NCBI GenBank assembly: GCA_916613615.1
Contig: OU744726.1
Span: 21,207,515 to 21,271,514, forward strand
Source of the DNA: Steromphala cineraria
Lineage: Eukaryota > Mollusca > Gastropoda > Trochida > Trochidae
Length of the DNA stretch: 64,000 nucleotides
Direction: 5' to 3'
Positions 1-13,200 of the stretch are shown here, piece by piece (the stretch's first letter is position 1; the number at the start of each line of letters is the position of its first letter). The position numbers and the translations under genes were made by a program. The notes beneath the pieces are model-generated. The model made no database searches and was not told where the DNA came from. It saw only the letters and a program-made list of their open reading frames with translations.

Positions 1-210
1 TGTAATTTTCAAACATACTTCTTTGTGCATGCTCAGAAATTCACCTGTAGATAAAGAAGACAAGCTACTACCCTCTTTATTTTTTGTGACACGGCAAACT
101 TCGAAATCAACTCGAAAATTGTGTATATAAACCTGAACGTCTTCAACGTCTTAAACTTCAAAGACTCTTCTTCCTTGAGGATTTCGCCTGCAGGGTGGAG
201 GAGAGTAACA

Positions 211-1605
211 ACGTTTCTTAACATATCATTTACATACACCATGCATCATGGTGACTGGTCTAATAACAACGTGTCCTTACTTATCATTTACATACATCAT
301 GCATCATGGTGACTGGTTCAATGCCAAAGTGTCCTTACAAATCATTTACATACACCATGCATCATGGTGACTGGTCACATACCAACGTGCCCTTACACAT
401 CATTTACATACATCATGCATCATGGTGACTGGTCACATAACAACGTGTCCTTACTTATCATTTACATACATCAAGAATCATGGTGACTGGTCCAATACCA
501 ACGTGTCCTTACATATAATGTACATACAACATGGATCATGGTGACTGGTCAAATACCAACGTGTCCTTACATATAATTTACATACATCATGAATCATGGT
601 GACTGGTTCAATGCCAAAGTGTCGTTACATGTAATTTACATACATCATGAATCATGGTGACTGGTCCAATAACAACGTGTCCTTAAATATCATTTACATA
701 CATCATGAATCATGGTGACTGGTTCAATGCCAAAGTGTCCTTACAAATCATTTACATACACCATGCATCATGATGACCGGTCCAATAACAACGTGTCGTT
801 ACATATCATTTACATACACCAATAATCATGGTGACTTGTCCAATACCCACTTGCCCTTATAAATCATTTACATACACCATGCATCATGGTGACTGGTCTA
901 ATAACAACGTGTCCTTACTTATCATTTACATACATCATGCATCATGGTGACTGGTCCAATACCAAAGTGTCCTTACTTATCATTTACATACATCATGCAT
1001 CATGGTGACTGGTCCAATACCAACGTGTCCTTACATATAATGTACATACAACATGCATCATGGTGACTGGTCAAATACCAACGTGTCCTGACATATAATT
1101 TACATACATCATGAATCATGGTGACTGGTTCAATACCAAAGTGTCCTTACATATCATTTACATACACCATGCATCATGGTGACTGATCCAATACCAACGT
1201 GTCCTTACATATCATTTACATACATCATGCATCATGGTGACTGATCCAATACCAACGTGTTCTTACATGTCATTTACATACATCATGCATCATGGTGACT
1301 GGTTCAATACCAAAGTGTCCTTACATATCATTTACATACACCATGCATCATGGTGACTGATCCAATACCAACGTGTTCTTACATGTCATTTACATACATC
1401 ATGCATCATGGTGACTGGTCACTTACCAACGTGTCCTTACATATCATTTACATACATCACGCATCATGGTGACTTGTTCAATACCAAAGTGTCCTTACAT
1501 ATCATTTACATACACCATGAATCATGGTGACTGATCCAATACCAAAGTGTCCTTACATATCATTTACATACACCATGAATCATGGTGACTGGTCCAATAC
1601 CAACG
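211..1605. repeat. 58-bp minisatellite, about 24 copies
   Basis: A head-to-tail repeat with a 58-bp period. The recognisable core is CATTTACATACAYCATGCAT followed by CATGGTGACTGGTCCAATAC and a segment ending CGTGTCCTTACATAT. Copies differ by scattered substitutions (ATGCAT/ATGAAT, CCAACG/CCAAAG). The period is not a multiple of three, so no protein frame runs through it. The last copy breaks off at about 1,605 into single-copy sequence. Confidence 0.95.
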
Positions 1606-1734
1606 TTGATGAATTTCCTGATAATCAAACACAGGTAAATCATCCTCATTATAAGTCTCTCTCGATTGAATGTGAAGTAGATACTACATTTGAGCCTATT
1701 GTATTGATTATTTAAGAAGTAAAAGACATGGCTC

Positions 1735-2985
1735 TATTGTCAGTTGATACATCTGAAACTAATGGACCAAACACAATTGGTAACGGATTTATAAAATGAT
1801 CGTTTTTCTTATCCAATTGCAAACTGTTAATTTCCATAAAATTGGAAAGATGTAACTGTACCTCCGATCGACAGAGATGATTGTAAAACTTACAGACCAG
1901 TTACTCTTTCTAGCTGCCTGTAAAGGCATTTGAAAAGAATATTGAATAATGTCCTTTGTTTGTTTAGAGATTATGATGTATTATCCACGATGCAATACAC
2001 CTCCGCGTCCGGAGATGGCAATTTATGTCGGCTAACATTCATATCTGTATGATTTTATACTTCTTACATTGGATAATTGGAAAGAGGTGTTTATGGAACA
2101 TATGAGGCATTGTATAAGGTTTTGCATATGCGATTTATAGTAAGGTGAGAAGCCTGTGGTAAAGAACAACATCTTCAACATAGAATGCAAATAGTTTCTA
2201 TGGACAATTACAAGTCAGGCACAAAACCATTGCTGTGGGGGTGCCACAGGGATCCGTTTTGGAGTATTGTTCTTAGTTTGTATCAATGATATCAGAGAGG
2301 GAATCGATTATAAATTTCGCCTTTATTCGGACGATACAGCAGTTTTTGTTATTGTTGTTGCTCACTATCAAACTGCTACTTCTATATCTCATTTTACCAA
2401 AAGTTGGCAAGTTTAATTTTTAATCAAGATAAATATGAAGCAGTTTTATTTTCACTTAAAGTAGTCAATGGCAGATTTCTAGACTTACATCATAATGATT
2501 GATGGAGTTGATCAACACAACATTAAACAGATATATTACATTTAGACTGTAATTTAGATGTAATTCTTATATCAATATGTGATTGCTGTTCGCACATATG
2601 GGATAACTTTACAAATGAACAAAGAGAAAATTGTCGAAATTTGGCATTAAGGTGCGACCTACTGGAATGTATAATGAAATAAAGAGCCTGCCCCTTGCTG
2701 AGTATACCGAGGTAAAATATGATTATTCTATAAAATGACAAACAATATAGCACATGATATATCTATGGAATCTTTTACCAGCAAGAGTATCTCAGTCGAG
2801 TGAAGACAGACTCATAGTTATAGCATCGAAAATTTTCCCCTTCGTATCGATTTGTACAGCAATTATTTTTTACCTTATTGTATAAGGCATTTTGAAAAGT
2901 TACCTGTTAATATATCTTTGTCTTCTACTATAGGGACCTTCAAAACCCTATTTCAATCTACAATGCGTCTTTGGCCTCCTTTATG
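1735..2985 (+). pseudogene. Decayed non-LTR retrotransposon reverse transcriptase
   Basis: No long frame survives, but reverse-transcriptase motifs appear in order across shifted frames on the plus strand. They are a KTYRPVTLSSCL-like motif near 1,890, GVPQGSVL near 2,240, VCINDI near 2,278, and LYSDDTAVFV, the catalytic YADD box with S for A, near 2,325. A C-terminal tail reading FEKLPVN...STIGTFKTLF lies near 2,890. Frameshifts and stops lie between them, so it is a dead copy. Its boundaries are approximate and it is unlike the two intact elements further right. Confidence 0.75.
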
Positions 2986-4157
2986 AAGACACATTACATT
3001 ATCTTTTTGTCTCAACTATTTTGGCATGACAAATTAAATGTAGTTTTATACTCATCGATACCATCCCAAAATGGAGTTCCCAAATACCCAAATACAACGG
3101 AAACGTTCTCCAGGTAAGTTCTGCAAAATAAAAGAGAAACCTCTATTTCAATCATTTGTAGTTGAAAAGGTTGATGATAGTTCTTATGAAACTAAGAGTT
3201 TGTGTATTACCATGGGTATTGTCTCAACTACAGTACAATTTGAAAATGATGTCCCCTCCATATCCAAATGTGTCCCCTCCGTATCCAAAAATGTCCTCTC
3301 CCTATCCGACCTCCTGGGTCCGCTCCGCTGATTATTCGGCGAGTCCACTCCACTGCCATGTTGATTTGTTATTTTGTCAATAACTTCGTAGTTTCTGAAC
3401 CAAATCAGTTCAAGTTGCACAGACATCTTTATTATAACCAAACACTGATATGCGCGACAATATGTATGAGATTCAAGGTCGTTAAGGGCATGAAAAAAGG
3501 CATTTAAAGTCTCCTCTCCGCTTCGAAAATGAAAGTGAGATAAACATCAACTTGACATCTAAAATACGCAAATTTCTTGCAGTTTGTGAACCAAAACTCG
3601 TAAGGAATGTATTCGAAATTCTATTCCTGATTACCACAGTTAAAGGTGACCATCTAAACCTCGTCGATTAGGCGAAGGGAGCACTGAAAGCAGACACCTA
3701 ACTCTGTTGACCTGTCACGTCCACCATTTTGAAAAGTCCCCTCCTTACCGGGTACACGACAGTGATATGAGAACTTATATTTCAAAGTACAACATTAGCT
3801 GTATGGCAACTACCTGGTGTATTGATTTAAAGAATGTTTATACCATTAGTACAATACAAACAATATCATACTACATTAAATAATAAGATTCCTTCCCGTT
3901 CAAAAACACTTGATATTATTCTCCTGACACGAAGATGTAATCAACCGGTTCTTTAATACTCAGACTACTAAAACATAAGACAGTTACTTAAAACATGAGT
4001 ATACATTTTGTAAAATCAATCTTCTGACAGTACTAAACAGATTGCCCTTTATCATGTTGACATAATTATTTATATAGCTCAGATATAATTTATTGTGCAT
4101 TTTTTTAATACATTACATAGGTCAACATTAAACTATGTATGGTTTAATCTATTTCAG
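2986..4157. other. Upstream flank of the ZP gene, no certain exon
   Basis: Between the reverse-transcriptase relic and the first certain exon. It holds a short pyrimidine-rich repeat at about 3,250-3,312, roughly 21 bp times three, core TGTCCCCTCC. An ATG at 3,071 opens 14 codons that run into a strong donor-like CAG/GTAAGT at 3,114. That donor is in phase 1 while the exon at 4,158 needs phase 0, so it does not fit as the first coding exon in the frame used. It could be a chance site or part of another transcript. Confidence 0.4.
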
Positions 4158-4209
4158 GACGCGAACATCTTGCTTGCCCTGCTTACTGCTGTGCTCGGCA
4201 TTGCTACAG
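4158..4209 (+). CDS. ZP gene exon: signal-peptide core
   Basis: Begins after a TTTCAG acceptor and ends at CAG/GTACTT. It encodes DANILLALLTAVLGIAT and ends in phase 1. This is the hydrophobic part of a signal peptide, and cleavage is probably a few residues into the next exon. Confidence 0.75.
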
Positions 4210-7200
4210 GTACTTTGTATTGCTTAAATATTATTTCATATTTCTATAACCATGTATATATTACTTATTATTATATGATTGGCGTTGAAATACCGATATC
4301 TATCAATATGAATAAACCGTGTTAACAGTCACTAGTAACAAACAATTTGTGAAATAATGCAATGAAATCAACAGGAAATAGATGATGGGAAAACTTAAAT
4401 TGAAGAAAATAAAACAATATGATAAAGATATGTTGTTGCTAAAGCGACGGGTTAATTTTTGATAAAAAAAAACCTTTAAAATACAACGATTAAATCTTAG
4501 AATGAATAGATTTTGTTCTTGAAAAATGTCTTATTTCGTGGGATAGAAAAGTTAGTAAAAGTAGTTTGAATATATTTCAAAAGAGATTTGAATTTAAAAT
4601 TGTAGTTACTTCATAGAAATAATAATTGTATGTGTGTATCCTCTTGTCTATCTGTTAGACATGTGATTTATCTTGGTTAAAATGTGTTTATGTCACTTGG
4701 AAAAGGACTTTGAACAAAATAATACGCTCTCCTTAAATTGTACCTCATAAATTTATATATATGTACACAGCAAAATTAAAGATAGTGACCAAGAACTGAG
4801 TACGGCGAGTTATGAAAAGAGAATTACATTTATATGATAATTTTCTTCTTCATGTGTCCTGTATAGTTGGTGCAATTTACGAGTGTAGAAGGGATAGTGA
4901 CACACTCTGTGAGTTCGGTACGTGCAATTCGCTGACTGGAGATTGCGAAAACTGCCAAATTGGATATGAAGGATATGACTGCAGCGTCGAAACTGGTAAG
5001 TGGCGTTTAATTGTCTCTCAGATCACCATTCACTTTCATCATGTTGGCATGCGACCAAGGGCTAAATAAGACCGTCGATGGGTACTGACCATGGCTAAAA
5101 TTTATCAAAGTTACGATGTCTCAAACGACATCACGGTAAACATAAATGACGTCAGTTTTAATTCTCGCTTCGATGAGAGATGATGTCAGTGCATGTGCGG
5201 TAGGGTAAACTTTCTAGAGCGGAAATATGATATATTTTGGAATTTGGTGTAAAGATAGACCCATCTTGAAATTCGGTTCCGCTATATTAAAGAAGTTATA
5301 TATCTTTACCTCACTATATCCATGTTTATCAAGAAATCAAATTCCGATTATCTACATGTACACTATATCACCCAATGGACGTTTCACAAGAAAATACTTT
5401 TCTCATATGAGTTGTCCTTGAGTACTGTTAGGAAGCAATAACCAAGTTTAAACTCCTGATAGGATAATTCATCTGGTCTTAATAAGTATCTCGGTTTTCA
5501 AATTCCTTCTTGTCGCATGCTCAGGGTCTTGAAGTTGAAATATTTATCACATACTTTATCCTTTAATACGCTCATAAACGTCATAATTGAAGTTTGACTA
5601 TTCTTACATGTCTCAAAATATAGGAAATATATGAGAAATACGTTTTTCGAATGACAATTTCGAAATAATTATATATATTCACAATACAAGACAAAAATCA
5701 TATGACATATGTACATGAAATACTGGTTATTTAACCTACCATACTCATAAATGTCCTTTCAGGTACTAGTATACGTTAAAGGGGCAGTAGCACGTTTTTC
5801 GAAAATTTTATATTTTAAATTTTCACTGATAATTGTTAGTTAATGCTAAATGTATTACTTTGATAGTGTCAAAAATCTCATTACACAAACCGATCATCCA
5901 TAGTCAGAGAACAAATTATAAAGATACACATAAAATCCATTGGCAGCCATTTTTGTGTGAACACCTTTAATTCATTTTGTGTAAGAAAAGGAATCCCATG
6001 GCTTAACTTTACATTATATATTTGATTTATTACTGCTTCATTTAGTTTTAATACATTGTCAGTAGATTGGAACCATTTATTTTCATTTTTCTTACAAAGG
6101 TTGTCTTGAACCTATTGCGAGAATGGTTCTCCTTCTCTAAAACCATTGAAACAAATGATATATCAAACATCAAAGAATGTTGCTGGTATTTCCCCTTAGA
6201 GTTAAGTATCTTATTACTACAGTACTAATACGTGTAATATATGGGCGTTTCATGATAAGCGATACCAAAAATGAATTCAATTTGCTTCTTCTCAGTGGTT
6301 GCGTCTTCTAAATGTTATGTAAATCAACGTCCATGCGAAATCAAGCTGTCTGTATCCAAGACAAGCCTTATGTCAGATAAACGTATTCATATATTTGTCT
6401 GTTCCTTGAATTTAACATTGATTCATGCATTTATCATCCTTCACTTACAAAAATCTGCAAGAAAATATACATATTCATACCTATGTTTTGAAGTTAAATT
6501 CATGCCTCACGAGAAATATGCACCATGTGACTATTACATGTGATATTTCCATTTCAATATTTTTTGAAGAATCTATTGTCTTATCATTCTAAAATGATTT
6601 TTGTTTACTGCCATTTTCTCCAGAGTGCCAGAACGTAACAAATTGGGATATTCGGGTATTATGAACAAACTTGAACTTGACAAAAGGTGTTTTATTTCTT
6701 TTTGCTTTATTCATATGTTCATAACTTTATTCACTCAAAACAAATATGCTAGTATTTAAATTTAAAATAACATCAATATTAATTTATCCAAAACAGCATT
6801 AATTGATATAGAGTTAAATATCATGTGATATTTGAAGAATGATTTACCAAAATAAATATCTTACATTTCTTCCAAAATTAATCGCATAATCGTACAAAGA
6901 AAATAATCTTTCGAAACCTAAATTAAATGTGTATCTTGAATTGCATTTGCTCGATTATTGTGGCTACGGTTAAAACTATAGCAGCGAAATGAAAAAAAGC
7001 CGAAATTCATCATTCGTTTTTTTCGTTAAAAAGGTTTATGAAGACGAAAATGCTGATACCAGTCTTTTTAATCTTAAGCAACCATGAACAAATCCGATCA
7101 CTATGAATCTCATTTACAAGAAAACATGAAATATAGCTGCTTAAATGGTCCATAAAAATCAAGATTCGACCTTGTTTAGTCTAACCACTGTTTCGATTAT

Positions 7201-10200
7201 CAAGTGTCATCGTCCAATCTTTTCATAATATGAGAAAACTCTTGTGATCAAAATTGCATTTTAAAGATATGTATGTTATAACCAAAAATTAACTCTACAG
7301 TGTTGACAATTTTGAAATATAATGAATTTGAAAATATACATTGCTAAAAGGTCGCACAAGATACAGCAACAATGTAACATGATTCAATAATTCGACCAAC
7401 TCGGTAATACCACTCGAATCACTATTGATGATTCTATAAACTATGAATTCACCTTATTGCAGTATATTTGCACACTGATATTTTGGGAAATATCAGAAAC
7501 TATTTAGCTTTTGAAACGTTTTTAAAAAAATATAATTTTTCTCGCATCAGGCTGAATACAACAGATGCCCCTTATGGAACTTCGCGATTCCTCGAAAAAT
7601 AACATCAAATTTGGATATCCTATTTAAAGTAGTTTCTTAGAAAAGTTGTCCCCTTGAACCACTCGGACGGACGCACGGACTGACGGACGGAGCCCAAACC
7701 TATATTCCTCTGCCACTTCGTGGCGGGTATTTAGTTGTTTTTCTTCATCACAGTGTTCATTAAAATTCAGTAACATAGCACATGATTTGATTAGCAAAGA
7801 TCAGAATAGTTTCATATATTCATGTCACAATATATGTTATAGCATTCTCTCCCCACAGAGGCAGATCAAGTCATGAAACGTTGATACAGCCTCTTTTCTA
7901 TTAGGCCGAAATCCGTGGGTTCCGGCAGTTTCCCCTGGCGGACAAAAATTGCAACACGATCCATTTAAATTTCTTTATCATTGACAACGCTTTTCGCATG
8001 GAAAGGGTGGTTCATATCACAATGCCTTTGCCATGATTCATTAGCCAAAATGATGATTTAAGAACAGCATCGCTGATTGCACAACTAATTTTGATTGCCT
8101 CCAATCAGGAATCTCCCTTTCTATCCCACAAACTCGGCGTAATATAACAGAGGCTATATCAACATTTTATGACTTTTCTGCCTCTTTAGGGGGAGAATGA
8201 TGTTAAAGATAAAACACCTTGTAATTCAACATAATTGTTTCTTCTTTTATGTAGAAAAGAAAGACGTCAGGTGCCCTCCCAACCGATGCGACAATGGCGG
8301 AACCTGTCATGATAGCATCTGCCTCTGTCCGGAGCCCTGGACTGGCGCTAGATGTCGAAACCGCAGATGTAAGACTCGCATTCTGTCATATGATAATGAG
8401 TTGCATTGTCTCATCAAGGAACCATTGTTTGGTTTTTCTGAAATGAATCCAATATTTTTCAAAAACAATCTCAATAAATTAAGATCTGTATTGCTCCACT
8501 ACGCTACGCAGATTATTTGTAGTGAGGCAATGTAGATCTTAATTTAATGAGATTGTTTAAAACAATGCGTTCAATTATGCACCCTATAGCTTGATAAACA
8601 AATATCATATAGAATTTACTTTCTTTACTCTGCCCAAGAACATGCCAAAGTCCACGAACAATAATTCTGCAAATCATCATTAGATTGTCTGAAGGGTGGT
8701 CCAATTTTTCCTACTTTGCCTCTTTCTCTATTTTTCGCCATTTTCTGTTCGTGGCGGGGATGCTATGCAGACGTCAGCGTAGCGGGGGAACTGACTTGAT
8801 AGATTTGAGGGTATTGAATGAGCTCTACGGATTCAGTAATGATGACGTAGCAGAAGCAAACTTAAAGGGTCATTCCTATCAGGGTATATTTTTGGAAAGA
8901 ACATTAAAGTGTACTTCCCCGTCATACTTATATATGATTATAAGATGATTATTTCATACTAATTTTCAAATATGATAGGTAAAGTAACATTTTAGTTGTT
9001 CTAGATCTGACAATTTTCAAAGAATAGAATGCATCAATGTATATCCTCTTGGATTTCGTTTTCAGAAAAAAATACCCCAATACCCTCTAACATGTAGTTG
9101 ACCACGAGTATAACAAATTGTAGTATAACAGGGGCGTGTTAAAAAGATATAAACCTTTGTGACAATCTCAGGATTTCCTTTTCTAACAAACTACAAAGTA
9201 CAATTGTATATTTCACAGATGACCTAAGCTGCAATTATGACGCAGAAAAAATGGAAATGACTCTGAGGCCTCATATTGACAATTTCGCCGGAAAGATTTA
9301 TATCAAAAACAGGGAAAACGAAGCCAAATGCAACTTCAATACAAATGGGAATAGATACCGGCTGAGCCTCTTTCACAACGATGATGATTGTGGGAATGCT
9401 GTAATTGAGGTTAGTAGTGATGTGGAGTGGTCTTTATTGAAGATTTATGGTAGTGTCTGGCTATAGTTCCTTATAATATACATCCAATTTAGTCGAAACA
9501 TACATGAACTGATTCAATAGAGAAACTCCCTGTAAACTATTATATTTTGGAAGAGTGGACTGTTTTTAATGAAACTTTCAGGGCCGATAGAGTATCAGAT
9601 AATGTTACCTTTCTGCGTGGTGAAACAGGGAGAACAATGTACTGTCCGACCTCCAACACTAACAGGGAGAATTAACTTTGACTTTCTCTTTACGTACATG
9701 TACGTATATTAATGTCTTTTGACACTATTCTTTATTCAAGTAAGAAAGATTATATTTAAGGGTAGTAGCACGGTTTCATTTAACGGAACAGAAAATGTTG
9801 CAAATAGCAAAAACTATCATGATCAAATATAAAGTAGCACTTCGTACTGAAACTCATCATGTTAAATTTAAGCAAAGTAAATCAATTCCTCTACCTCAAC
9901 CAATTAGTAGTAGTCCACAAAGATATTTGATAGTCACCTGGATGACCAAATTGACTAATGAGTTGCTTCACATTTTGATAATTCGAAGATTTTATACAAA
10001 AACAATGCTAGTATCCCTTTATAATAATGCTAGTTGATCAAAGACTGACATCAGACATATGATAATTCCTTGTTTTACTTGATATTTACTTATAGTTTTT
10101 AGAAATGTATGAAGATGTCATATTTTTTACTTTATATTTTTATAAGCGAGACATCCAATCAGTAAGACTCCTCGATTTAAACAATTGAGCGGTGACAATC

Positions 10201-13200
10201 TTGTAAATATTTGTTACAGGGAACACAAAGAAAGAGATATGTCATTATCCAGTTTCACCCTACAAGAACAACACTTCATGATGAGTTCGTTGAGTTTATA
10301 TGTGGAGTTAGTGACGTTCTCGACGATCTCACCTTTGAAATCACAGTTGGAGAAATCACGGGGTAAGCTTTACTTCATAATTTCTCATTGTATACATAAA
10401 CAATTAAATAACTTGAACAATTAAATAAGGTACCATACAAATATTCATTTATATTATGCATCACATCGATATGTTATGAACTAAAGAATATAACAACTTT
10501 GAAAAGTGATCTGGTCCTTAAGTGTGGTTGTTGAGTTATTGTTTTACGAATGTATGCTATAATACATTAGAAACTGTCCGAGGAAAATATTGGATTCAAG
10601 TGAGTAAGTATCTTGGTTTTTCGTGCTTTCAACAATATTTGTGTTACTAACACGTAGACGACAAGCAGCCAAAAGAAAGATTAGGGAGAAAAGATATTGA
10701 AATACCTTTTTTAATCAAAATGAATAAAAAAATACGAAATTACAAAAAAAGACAATACAAATGTTAATTTATGGAAAAAAGTCACACATAAGATATCATA
10801 TATCGACTGTAGGAACCCCTATGATCCAGTATGCAACTTTGAATCACTCAAATGACCAGCTTTTTTCAAAAGTACTCCGAAAATAATAAACTGAAGCTTT
10901 TGGTCACAATGATATTCCCCTTTAAAATGCAAAAGTACTTATGCGTAATCAGTGGTAGTTGAGTGACACGTTTTGTAAAATGTTTGTAACAGTGATGTTT
11001 ACACCAAAAAAGCAAAGAGACATATGGACAAAAGCCAAACTTCAGCAATACCTTTACGATATCTACGTTACTTGAATGGCATGTTCAATTTCTGACAGAA
11101 AAGCGAATATTCAATTATTTTGAAACCTCACATAAATTTGATCTACTTAAAACATTTGAATAAGGGTTTTTGTTAAAGCTATAATTTGAATATCATTTAT
11201 CAACAGGTGATACTGTATCAATTCTCTGGAATGATAACTAGCACAACTTGTTTCGAGAACGCCTAACCAATGCCAAGTGATAAGTGAAAACCAGTTCGTA
11301 GAGTATATCATCTAGAATGAACATTAGCTTCATTACATATAATCAATAACAAAAAGATTCCAGTACATGACTGTAAATCAAGCACAAAAGTCCCTCAAAA
11401 GGTTTTGGCTTGATGGATATCAGGGTATATGTTGGAGCGACTCGGACGCAAAACATTGATACAGCATGATTGTGTCATGGGATTTTTATACATAAATTCG
11501 CTCTCGCTCGGGTTATAACGAATCACACTCGTTCCGTTTAAATCATTGACACACACATTCGCAAAGACTCCATTTTAGTCCCTCTGGACACTATTTAATT
11601 TGAATTATTTTGCAGGGCCCTCATTCCAGTCACGAAGAGCCTTAGTGCTCTTGTAGAGGACATTGAAATGAGTATAACATTAGAGGAATCGGAGGAAGAA
11701 GTTTCTACAGTGGACGTGAACACTCAACTGTTCGTGCACTTCGTTCTCAGTGAAGATGGCGATGTCAGTAAGTATTTTACTATTCTGCTATACTTATTTT
11801 AACTTATACGTGTACGTTTGCTTTCCCAAAACGTTAACGTATTTGTAGGGACTTTTGTAATGGAAGAAGTTTCAAAGAACTATTTATAATTCGAAATTTA
11901 TATCACTGGATCGTTCGCCATGAAATCTTTCAATAGAAATACAACTGAGTGATTTGTCAACATTCTTTTCCAGTGATTCATGTTTATGAAGACTAAATGT
12001 CACATCAGCATCACGAAAGGATGTTACTGATACCACCTGCAAATCTAATGAACACAATACTTCTAAATTCTCTCCCCACAGAGGCAGCTCAGTCATACCC
12101 GAGTTAGCCTCTGTTCTATTACGGCTAATACATGGGACAGAAAGGTAGAAATCTGATTGGAGGCAATCGAAGTTAGTTGTGCAATCAACGACGCCGTTTC
12201 AAAAGTGGTCATTCGCTCGGCAACTCCCGTGTGGTTTGGCATCCGAGGGAGATAACTCTTCCTTCTACAAAACATCGCTTTTTACCTTCTCATTAGTTTT
12301 TAATTGGTTAATTATTAAAATAAAATTTATCATAAAACAAATAACAATTTTCACAATAATAAAACAGTATTTTTCTAACGAAATACCCTATCCATATCTG
12401 ATTTTCAAATATTTTCCCTCTCACACTGTTAATGAAAAATAAACCTAAAAGCATGATGCTTTTGCAAGTCACTATACGACCGTTGAGAATTCCCGAGGTC
12501 GTTGATATATATTAAAAGGTGTTTTTATTGGCTGCAAATAAGGGAGATATCTTAAGTTAAAACTTTTTGCTTCTAGTGCAATCTGCCGGAACCCCAGGAT
12601 CTTGGCGTAATAGAACAGTCAGAGGCTAACTCGGGTATGACTTAGCTGCCTCTGGGGGGAGAGAATTTACTTCTAAGGTTACATCCATTATGTATAGAAG
12701 TAAACTTGAAGTGACACAGAGTATGTTGATTGGATCACATATGTCAAATTTTGAAATCTATTTTTTTACACCGGAAAGCACTAACTGCTACTGAAAATAC
12801 GGCCATTCAAAGTCGGGATTTTGATCGAAAACCGGACAATGGGCTCGAGTGGCGCGCGCTTATTTGCCAAACGTAATTTCGAAACCTTATAGAAAGCTGA
12901 CAGGAAGATATATGCGATTTGATAGTGTTTATTGGGTATTGTTACTAATAGGTAGGTTATTTGTGTCCATAATTTCGACTATTACACATACTTTAGATGT
13001 TTATTCGATTTTTCGATAAAATTAAGGATACATGTAAATGGATGGAATTGCAAGTCCAGTGGTCAGATATGAACTTCAATATTCTCTATAAGATTAGTAG
13101 AAGTAGTAGTAGTAACCGCATTAGAAGTAGTAAAAGAAGTAGTGGCGGTGGTCGTATAAGCATCAGAAGTGATTTGTAGTTAACGTGCAGTAGCAGAAGA

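Larger units (their letters stand above)
4996..8254 (+). other. Large intron between the two EGF exons
   Basis: 3.3 kb of AT-rich intron. It contains a truncated TTAA-type MITE (5,780 to about 6,100), a dispersed repeat ending at 7,735 and a long-inverted-repeat MITE (7,844-8,198). The remainder has no recognisable coding or RNA feature. Confidence 0.7.

Noticed and set aside
3071..3113. First coding exon of the ZP gene (ATG plus strong donor)
   Set aside because: It ends in phase 1, whereas the exon at 4,158 must be entered in phase 0 to give the signal peptide and continue into the EGF exons.
9757..9776. Sixth TTAA-type MITE (TTAAGGGTAGTAGCACGGTT)
   Set aside because: Only a single diverged end-like stretch is present; the following sequence does not match the family body and no second end is seen.
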